From: CAZEUZ01 sp964515805
Lineage (GTDB): Bacteria > Pseudomonadota > Gammaproteobacteria > Pseudomonadales > Cellvibrionaceae
DNA: 12,537 nucleotides
Assembly (NCBI GenBank): GCA_964515805.1
Contig: CAZEUZ010000145.1
Span: 1 to 12,537, forward strand
Direction of reading: 5' to 3'
Of the stretch, positions 7,401-12,537 are shown piece after piece. Made by a program: the position numbers and the translations under genes. The notes under the pieces were generated by a model. That model did not search any database and was not told where the DNA came from. It saw only the letters and a list, made by a program, of their open reading frames with translations. How positions within the stretch are numbered: position 1 is the stretch's first letter; each line of letters opens with the position of its first letter.

Positions 7401-8411
7401 ATGCCTAAATACCATATTTACGGACTCGGTGCAGCACTGGTAGATACTGAGATCCAAGTGAGTGATGACGATCTGCTAGCCTACAAAATTGATAAGGGCG
7501 TAATGACTCTAGTGGATCAGGCTCGCCAGCAGGAATTGATCGTAAATCTGGCCGATCATTTAGTCACTTCGCGCCGCGCCAGCGGAGGATCCGCAGCCAA
7601 TACAGTAATAGCCGCCAGCCATTTTGGTGCTGATACATTTTACTCCTGTAAAGTAGCCGATGACGATAATGGTCAGTTCTACCTCAACGATATGAAGGAC
7701 GCCAACGTGGACTTGCCTCCTGGAGTCAGTGAAAATGAGGGCATCACTGGTAAGTGTTTGGTGATGATTACACCCGATGCCGAGCGCACCATGAATACCT
7801 TCCTCGGCATCAGCGAAACGGTATCGATTAACGAGCTACACCGTTCTGCTCTAGAGGCATCGCAATATGTTTACATTGAAGGTTACTTGGCTACCTCTCC
7901 ATCTGGCCGCCAGGCAGCTATTTGTTTGCGTAAGTGGGCGCAAGCTCATGGTGTAAAGACATCGATGAGCCTGTCCGATCCTTCCATAGTTGGGTTTTTT
8001 CGCAGTGACCTACAACAAATGATAGGTGGTCATGTCAATTTGCTTTTTTGTAATAAAGCTGAGGCACTGGCTTTCACCGATAGCAAGACTGTTGAAAAAG
8101 CTATTGAGATGCTAAAAAAAATCGCCGATGAATTCGTCATAACACTGGGCAATAAAGGAGCACTCGTATACGATGGCAAACAATGCCTTGAAATTAAACC
8201 TTGTCAAGTTGATGCCATCGATACCAATGGCGCAGGTGACATGTTTGCCGGCACTTTTCTCTACGCTATAACAAACAATTACAGTCATCAGCAAGCGGGT
8301 GACCTAGCCAGTGCTGCAGCTGCCAAAGTCGTTAGTCAATATGGTCCAAGACTTAGGCCGCAACAACACCATGAAATTTTAGCGCAAGTATTTGGTGTAA
8401 ACGCTAACTAA
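7401..8411 (+). CDS. PfkB-family carbohydrate kinase, adenosine kinase-like
   Basis: 336-residue ribokinase-fold kinase, probably phosphorylating adenosine or a related nucleoside or sugar with ATP in the cytoplasm. It has the N-terminal GLGAALVDTE, the substrate-side glycine motif GGSAANT (62-68), the lid-adjacent segment GKCLVMITPDAERTM (117-131), and the C-terminal PfkB signature DTNGAGDMFAG (274-284) with catalytic base D280 and the GAGD anion hole. The early VDTEIQV and the GGSAANT/PDAERTMNT combination match proteins usually annotated as adenosine kinase in gammaproteobacteria. Substrate specificity within PfkB is hard to read from sequence, so inosine/guanosine or sugar kinase activity remains possible. 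The start was chosen from the AAAGGA site and family length. It is divergent from mrcB and followed by a 122-base gap, probably a single-gene unit. Confidence 0.82.
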   Translation: MPKYHIYGLGAALVDTEIQVSDDDLLAYKIDKGVMTLVDQARQQELIVNLADHLVTSRRASGGSAANTVIAASHFGADTFYSCKVADDDNGQFYLNDMKDANVDLPPGVSENEGITGKCLVMITPDAERTMNTFLGISETVSINELHRSALEASQYVYIEGYLATSPSGRQAAICLRKWAQAHGVKTSMSLSDPSIVGFFRSDLQQMIGGHVNLLFCNKAEALAFTDSKTVEKAIEMLKKIADEFVITLGNKGALVYDGKQCLEIKPCQVDAIDTNGAGDMFAGTFLYAITNNYSHQQAGDLASAAAAKVVSQYGPRLRPQQHHEILAQVFGVNAN

Positions 8412-8533
8412 GCCCGATTGATATGCCAATACTTTTTTGGATACCCTATTTGTTTGTACCTATATTTTTATCTTGTCATCGTTGAAATGTGAAAACCAAT
8501 CATTTTAAACCATAAGATACGGAAACAAAGTTA

Positions 8534-8827
8534 ATGGTTTTTCGAACGCCGCGGCGATTCATCGCCGGAGCTGTATGCCCGAAGTGTGCTGTAATGGATA
8601 AGTTGGTCGTCTTTAAGAAAGAGGACAATACGTTTCGCGAATGCGTGAGTTGTGGATATCGTCAGGAAATGGAGTTTTCACCGAACCTTAACCCTTTGCC
8701 GACACGTGTTGATCCCATGATTAAAGAAACGCCTGAGAGGACTAGCACAGAACAACCAGGACGAGTGAAATCAAAGACTCATGGAGTGGGATTAATCAAA
8801 GTAGTGAACCTAGATAACAAAGATTAG
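8534..8827 (+). CDS. yheV: YheV-like zinc-ribbon protein (DUF2387/TIGR02443 family)
   Basis: 97-residue protein whose N-terminal half matches the YheV family: RRFIAGAVCPKC (7-18) followed by ECVSCGY (36-42). The two CxxC pairs (C15/C18 and C37/C40) should hold one zinc. The family's function is unknown. E. coli YheV is only about 66 residues. Here the zinc ribbon is followed by about 50 hydrophilic residues rich in Pro, Thr and Lys, probably disordered, ending in a short hydrophobic patch (GVGLIKVVNL) and an acidic/basic tail. Longer C-terminal tails also occur in pseudomonad relatives. ATG at 8534 has GGA 10 bases upstream. It lies between the kinase gene and the oxidase operon with gaps of 122 and 177 bases, so it is probably transcribed alone. 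No role in oxidase assembly is shown. Confidence 0.83.
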   Translation: MVFRTPRRFIAGAVCPKCAVMDKLVVFKKEDNTFRECVSCGYRQEMEFSPNLNPLPTRVDPMIKETPERTSTEQPGRVKSKTHGVGLIKVVNLDNKD

Positions 8828-9004
8828 ACTCCGAAATATCAAGTTTTTTAGCGGTTGATAGATAGGATTACTAACAAAAGATAGGTAACAGGCACAATTT
8901 CTTCTATCAATTTTGCCGCAAGATAAATATAATGCTCGGCTTTTAAAGCCCATAAAAAAAATACGGTATTCAAACCGACAATCAATTTTAGACGGAGATT
9001 GGGG
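8828..9004 (+). promoter_or_regulatory. Leader region of the cytochrome oxidase operon
   Basis: 177 AT-rich bases before coxB. It contains a perfect TATAAT (8928-8933), the best -10 candidate, with only a 3-of-6 -35 (CTATCA, 8904-8909, spacer 18). TTGATAGA (8855-8862) is complementary to TCTATCAA (8903-8910), and its first six bases can alternatively pair with TATCAA (8837-8842). An A8 tract lies at 8954-8961. No small gene is apparent. The operon promoter is expected here because of the gap, but the exact hexamers are a guess. Confidence 0.35.
8993..8997 (+). promoter_or_regulatory. Shine-Dalgarno CGGAG fixing the coxB start
   Basis: CGGAG ends 7 bases before ATG at 9005, ideal spacing. An in-frame TTG at 8999 would be only 1 base from it, so the ATG is preferred. 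Confidence 0.75.
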
Positions 9005-10141
9005 ATGTTAAATATAGCAACACGGTTGCGTGCCTGTCTGCTCGGCCTTTTCGTTATGGCCCAAAGCGGCCAGTCAATGGCGGAGCGTTCTTCCGTAAAT
9101 ATGCCAGAGAGTGTGACCTCAGTAGGCCGTGAAATATTCGGCCTGCACATGGATATTTTCCTGTGGTGCGTTGGTATCGGTGTCGTTGTATTTGGCGTCA
9201 TGATTTATTCCATGATTACCCATCGCAAGTCCAGAGGTGCGGTAGCTTCTAACTTCCATGACAGTACGTTACTGGAGATCACCTGGACGGTTATTCCCTT
9301 TATCATTTTAATCATCATGGCGTACCCGGCGACAAAGACATTGATTAAGTTGTACGACACGTCTGAATCAGAAGTAGATGTTGTCATCACTGGCTACCAA
9401 TGGTACTGGAAATATGAATATCTGGATCAAGGGGTCAGTTTTTTCAGTTATTTAAGCACGCCACAGGAGCAAATTGACAACCTCGTGGAGCAGGGCGAAA
9501 ACTACTTGTTGGAAGTCGATGAGCCATTGGTTATACCTACCAACAAGAAAGTGCGTTTCTTAATCACTTCAAATGACGTTATCCATGCCTGGTGGGTGCC
9601 GGATCTTGCTGTTAAAAAAGATGCTATTCCCGGTTATGTCAACGAGACTTGGGCGCTTGTTGAAGAGCCGGGTACTTATCGCGGTGTTTGTGCGGAGTTA
9701 TGTGGTGAAAAACACGGTTTTATGCCTATCGTCGTGGAAGCTGTGCCAGAAGATGAGTATGCGGTTTGGCTTGAGGAACGCCGTGTCGCTCAGGCTGAGT
9801 TAAAAGCAATGGCGGAAAAGACATTCACATTGGCAGAGTTAAATACTAAGGGGCAAGAGATCTACGAGAGTCGCTGCGCATCGTGTCATGGCCTTCAGGG
9901 TGAAGGTGGTGTCGGTAAAGCGATGAAAGGTAGTGGAGTTGCGATGGGTCCAATTGCCGATCATATCGACATTATCGTCAATGGTAGCGCCAACAACCCA
10001 ATGATGGCTGCTTATGGAGATCAGTTGTCGGAAGTTGAAACGGCTGCTGTAGTCACCTATCAACGCAATGCGTTCGGCAACGATATGGGTGATATTGTTC
10101 AGCCTATCGATATTCTTAAGTTCAAGCAAGGTAAAAAATAA
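9005..10141 (+). CDS. coxB: Cytochrome c oxidase subunit II with fused C-terminal cytochrome c domain
   Basis: Takes electrons from cytochrome c at the periplasmic side and passes them through CuA to heme a of subunit I. Of 378 residues, 1-26 look like a signal peptide (cleavage after SMA). Two membrane helices follow (about 50-72 and 93-113), the second followed by the aromatic YQWYWKYEY segment (131-139). The CuA domain has H194 and the full ligand set C229, E231, C233, H237 and M240 in CAELCGEKHGFM. From about residue 273 a class I cytochrome c domain is fused, with CASCH (C291, C294, H295) for covalent heme c and M333 or M334 as likely axial ligand. This caa3-like layout is known in pseudomonads and many marine bacteria. 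It needs the cytochrome c maturation system, which is not in the window. First gene of coxB-coxA-cox11-coxC. Confidence 0.97.
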   Translation: MLNIATRLRACLLGLFVMAQSGQSMAERSSVNMPESVTSVGREIFGLHMDIFLWCVGIGVVVFGVMIYSMITHRKSRGAVASNFHDSTLLEITWTVIPFIILIIMAYPATKTLIKLYDTSESEVDVVITGYQWYWKYEYLDQGVSFFSYLSTPQEQIDNLVEQGENYLLEVDEPLVIPTNKKVRFLITSNDVIHAWWVPDLAVKKDAIPGYVNETWALVEEPGTYRGVCAELCGEKHGFMPIVVEAVPEDEYAVWLEERRVAQAELKAMAEKTFTLAELNTKGQEIYESRCASCHGLQGEGGVGKAMKGSGVAMGPIADHIDIIVNGSANNPMMAAYGDQLSEVETAAVVTYQRNAFGNDMGDIVQPIDILKFKQGKK

Positions 10142-10155
10142 GTAGGAGAAAACTC

Positions 10156-11703
10156 ATGGCTCACGGTCCTGCTAAAGGCATTAGCCGCTGGTTATTTACC
10201 ACCAACCATAAAGATATCGGCACCATGTATCTATGGTTTAGTTTTGCAATGTTTTTGTTGGGTGGCTTATTTGCCTTAGTTATTCGCGCGGAATTATTCG
10301 AACCTGGGTTGCAGATCGTCGAGCCTGGATTTTTTAATCAGATGACGACCATGCACGGCTTAGTGATGGTATTTGGCGCGGTGATGCCCGCTTTTGTCGG
10401 CTTGGCCAACTGGATGATTCCGATGATGGTAGGTGCCCCGGATATGGCCCTGCCGCGAATGAATAATTGGAGCTTCTGGTTACTGCCTGTCGCCTTCGGT
10501 ATATTGGTGTCGACCTTATTTATGGAAGGGGGTGGCCCCAACTTTGGTTGGACTTTTTACGCGCCACTATCGACAACCTATGCCCCTCCCAGTGTGACTT
10601 TCTTTATCCTCGCTGTGCACATTATGGGCGCTAGTTCGATTATGGGTGCCATTAATATCGTCGCTACCATTTTCAATATGCGCGCGCCGGAAATGACGCT
10701 GATGAAAATGCCACTGTTCGTTTGGACTTGGCTGATTACTGCCTACTTGCTGATCGCGGTCATGCCGGTACTCGCCGGTGTGGTAACGATGATGCTGATG
10801 GATATTCATTTTGGCACTAGCTTCTTTAACGCTGCTGGTGGTGGCGATCCTGTCTTATTTCAACATATCTTCTGGTTTTTCGGTCACCCCGAAGTGTACA
10901 TCATGATCTTGCCCGCTTTTGGTATTGTCAGTGCGATCATTCCTACTTTTGCACGCAAGCCACTGTTCGGCTATTCCTCCATGGTGTATGCAACAGCCTC
11001 GATTGCGTTTTTAAGCTTCATTGTGTGGGCGCATCATATGTTTACGGTCGGCATGCCCTTGGCCGGTGAGCTATTTTTTATGTACGCAACTATGCTGATC
11101 GCGGTACCGACAGGTGTCAAGGTCTTTAATTGGGTAACCACCATGTTTCGCGGGTCAATGACTTTCGAAACCCCCATGCTGTTTTCCATCGCATTTGTCA
11201 TTCTCTTCACCATAGGGGGTTTCTCTGGACTGATGCTGGCGATAGCGCCGGCGGATTTCCAATACCATGATAGTTACTTTGTGGTGGCTCACTTCCACTA
11301 TGTACTAGTACCAGGTGCGATATTTTCGATTACTGCTGCCGTCTACTACTGGCTGCCTAAATGGTGTGGCAACATGTACAATGAGACCATGGGTAAAACG
11401 CAGTTCTGGTTGGCTTTTGTCGGCCTCAATCTCACTTTCTTCCCTATGCACTTTGTCGGCTTGGCGGGTATGCAGCGCCGAGTACCCGACTATAACCCAT
11501 TTTTTGCCGACTTCAACATGATGGCTAGCTGCGGTGCCTTCTTGTTTGGTGCTGCTCAATTATTGTTACTTTACAATGTTATCTCTACAATCATGGGTGG
11601 TAAAAAGGCCACCGATGAAGTGTGGGAAAATCCAGAAGGTTTGGAATGGACTGTGCCTTCGCCGGCGCCCTATCATACGTTTAGTGTGCCACCTAAAGTA
11701 TAG
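10156..11703 (+). CDS. coxA: Cytochrome c oxidase subunit I (aa3-type)
   Basis: Catalytic, proton-pumping subunit with about 12 membrane helices. It reduces oxygen to water at the heme a3-CuB centre. The 515 residues carry the heme a ligands H67 (MTTMHGLV) and H381, heme a3 ligand H379 (AHFHYV), and CuB ligands H244, H293 and H294 (WAHHMFTVG). Y248 in GHPEVYIM is the cross-linked tyrosine. Proton-path residues are present: D96 (PDMALPRMNN) and E246 for the D channel, K322 (PTGVKVF) for the K channel. This pattern defines a type A1 heme-copper oxidase, not cbb3 or a quinol oxidase, and nothing essential is missing. A strong AGGAG (10144-10148) precedes the ATG by 7 bases, and the gap to coxB is 14 bases. 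All arginine codons are CGN, unlike the AT-rich glycosyltransferase. Confidence 0.98.
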   Translation: MAHGPAKGISRWLFTTNHKDIGTMYLWFSFAMFLLGGLFALVIRAELFEPGLQIVEPGFFNQMTTMHGLVMVFGAVMPAFVGLANWMIPMMVGAPDMALPRMNNWSFWLLPVAFGILVSTLFMEGGGPNFGWTFYAPLSTTYAPPSVTFFILAVHIMGASSIMGAINIVATIFNMRAPEMTLMKMPLFVWTWLITAYLLIAVMPVLAGVVTMMLMDIHFGTSFFNAAGGGDPVLFQHIFWFFGHPEVYIMILPAFGIVSAIIPTFARKPLFGYSSMVYATASIAFLSFIVWAHHMFTVGMPLAGELFFMYATMLIAVPTGVKVFNWVTTMFRGSMTFETPMLFSIAFVILFTIGGFSGLMLAIAPADFQYHDSYFVVAHFHYVLVPGAIFSITAAVYYWLPKWCGNMYNETMGKTQFWLAFVGLNLTFFPMHFVGLAGMQRRVPDYNPFFADFNMMASCGAFLFGAAQLLLLYNVISTIMGGKKATDEVWENPEGLEWTVPSPAPYHTFSVPPKV

Positions 11704-11758
11704 TGCTCGGTTGAAGGTATAATGGTTGAAAGTACGATAAAGAAATGTGATCGATAAA

Positions 11759-11764
11759 AAAGGA
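11759..11764 (+). promoter_or_regulatory. Shine-Dalgarno AAAGGA supporting a TTG start for cox11
   Basis: AAAGGA lies 10 bases before TTG at 11775. In that frame there is a stop at 11748-11750 and no ATG or GTG before the TTG. The first in-frame ATG (11814) has no such site and would cut into the membrane helix. Confidence 0.6.
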
Positions 11765-11774
11765 CGTCCCTGCT

Positions 11775-12407
11775 TTGAATTCTACCGTTCGATTGACTGC
11801 TAAACTATGCACCATGGCTGTGTTTATGTTTGTATTTGCTATTTGGATCATGCCGCCAATGTACGATCTGTTTTGCGATATCACCGGCCTCAACGGTAAA
11901 ACCAGTGGTGAAAAGTACGTTATTTCCAAAAACACTATCAGTGAGAGTGAAACAGGAAATGCTAGCGAAAGTGATAATATTGAAAATACTAGCGGTTTAG
12001 TCGATACGACACGGACGATAAAAGTCCAATTTATTGCTACTAACAACGAGGGTATGCCGTGGGGATTTCAGCCTGAGATAGCCAGTGTACGTGTTCATCC
12101 CGGTGAAGAGACAGTCGTTAACTATCTCGCACATAACCCTACAAATAAACCTATGGTTGCTCAGGCAATTCCGAGTGTCGTTCCTTACAAGGCGGCTAGC
12201 TATTTTCATAAAACTGAATGCTTTTGCTTTAATCAGCAACCGCTCGATGCAGGTCAAAGCGCTGAGCTGGGATTGAGTTTTATCGTCGATAAAGACATAC
12301 CGAAGCAAGTGAACACTATTACGTTATCTTACACACTGTTTGATATCAGTAAAAACAAAAACGATGAATCGACTAAAGCGCTAGCCTCAGCAAGCGGTGC
12401 TTATTAA
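11775..12407 (+). CDS. ctaG: Cytochrome c oxidase assembly protein Cox11 (CtaG), copper delivery to CuB
   Basis: Membrane-anchored periplasmic copper chaperone that inserts CuB into subunit I. The 210 residues have one N-terminal helix (about 12-30), then MPPMYDLFCDITGLNGKT (26-43) with conserved C34, an immunoglobulin-like domain (VQFIATNNEGMPWGFQP, VRVHPGE) and the copper-binding pair in CFCF (C149, C151), followed by the family's SFIVD and ITLSYTLFD. All three copper/redox cysteines are present. Between the GLNGKT motif and the beta domain, residues about 44-78 are rich in Ser, Glu, Asp and Asn. This segment seems some 25 residues longer than usual and explains the length (relatives are about 180-190). 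The start is TTG with AAAGGA upstream. The name CtaG is also used for an unrelated Bacillus protein. It lies 71 bases after coxA and 20 bases before coxC. Confidence 0.95.
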   Translation: MNSTVRLTAKLCTMAVFMFVFAIWIMPPMYDLFCDITGLNGKTSGEKYVISKNTISESETGNASESDNIENTSGLVDTTRTIKVQFIATNNEGMPWGFQPEIASVRVHPGEETVVNYLAHNPTNKPMVAQAIPSVVPYKAASYFHKTECFCFNQQPLDAGQSAELGLSFIVDKDIPKQVNTITLSYTLFDISKNKNDESTKALASASGAY

Positions 12408-12427
12408 TTCAATTCCGGAGCGATATT

Positions 12428-12537
12428 ATGTCAACCACAAGCACGTATTACGTACCTGAACAGAGTAAATTGCCCATTTTCGCCTCCTTGGGTTTCCTGA
12501 TTATAGCGATAGGCGGCGGAAGCTGGTTGAATGGAAG
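12428..12537 (+). CDS. coxC: Cytochrome c oxidase subunit III, N-terminal fragment cut by window edge
   Basis: Only 36 full codons are visible. The residues YYVPEQSKLPIFAS, followed by the beginning of a membrane helix (LGFLIIAIGGGSWLNG), are the typical N-terminus of the proteobacterial subunit III. This subunit stabilises the oxidase and supports proton entry to the D channel. GGAG (12417-12420) lies 7 bases before the ATG, and the gene follows cox11 by 20 bases, the usual order. The end is missing only because the window ends. Confidence 0.92.
   Translation, partial: MSTTSTYYVPEQSKLPIFASLGFLIIAIGGGSWLNG

Noticed and set aside
8422..8443. Possible terminator after the kinase gene: CCAA/TTGG extended by TAT/ATA across a bulged G
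   Set aside because: Only 4 continuous base pairs, the T-run is in the loop and stem, and there is no clear U-tract after it.
8848..9201. Minus-strand open frame of 117 codons overlapping the coxB start
   Set aside because: It covers the coxB signal peptide and leader antisense, has no recognisable domain, and looks like a shadow of coxB.
11718..11723. TATAAT in the coxA-cox11 gap as an internal promoter
   Set aside because: No -35 element at suitable distance; the operon layout makes read-through more likely.
11722..11757. Tiny ATG-initiated frame (11 residues) between coxA and cox11, where some bacteria encode a small oxidase assembly protein
   Set aside because: Far too short, no membrane segment and no convincing ribosome-binding site.

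Overview
The window looks like ordinary chromosomal DNA from a free-living, aerobic gammaproteobacterium, probably marine and possibly near the Cellvibrionales or pseudomonads. The evidence is an aa3-type oxidase operon in the order coxB-coxA-cox11-coxC with a cytochrome c domain fused to CoxB, a fused ThiD-ThiE protein, a YheV-type zinc ribbon, and a PBP1b gene followed by a TPR lipoprotein. This placement is inference from gene content. There are no RNA genes, insertion sequences, CRISPR arrays or phage genes, and no gene-free stretch longer than about 180 bases.

Layout. Bases 1-3235 (+) form a tight unit: the 3' part of thiDE (cut by the left edge), a WaaE/KdtX-like family 2 glycosyltransferase that overlaps thiDE by ATGA, and an AT-rich family 4 glycosyltransferase 2 bases further on. 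Next is nadA (3312-4382, +). Convergent to it is a minus-strand pair: mrcB (PBP1b, 7239-4918), then a small TPR lipoprotein (4888-4415) that resembles LpoP, the PBP1b activator of Pseudomonas. A divergent intergenic region (7240-7400) separates mrcB from a PfkB-family adenosine kinase-like gene (7401-8411, +). A yheV-like zinc-ribbon gene follows (8534-8827, +). The right end is the cytochrome c oxidase operon: coxB (9005-10141), coxA (10156-11703), cox11/ctaG (11775-12407) and the first 36 codons of coxC (from 12428), cut by the right edge.

How the genes work together. ThiDE makes thiamine phosphate and NadA makes quinolinate for NAD. The two glycosyltransferases probably decorate LPS core or another surface glycan. 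PBP1b polymerises and crosslinks peptidoglycan, probably stimulated from the outer membrane by the lipoprotein. CoxB, CoxA and CoxC form a proton-pumping terminal oxidase, and Cox11 delivers copper to CuB.

I found no convincing new biological system. The points most worth a second look are the AT-rich glycosyltransferase with AGA/AGG-biased arginine codons, the cluster of A7, A9, T7 and G7 tracts at its 5' end (possible phase variation), the LpoP-like lipoprotein beside mrcB, and the Ser/Asp/Glu-rich insertion in Cox11.
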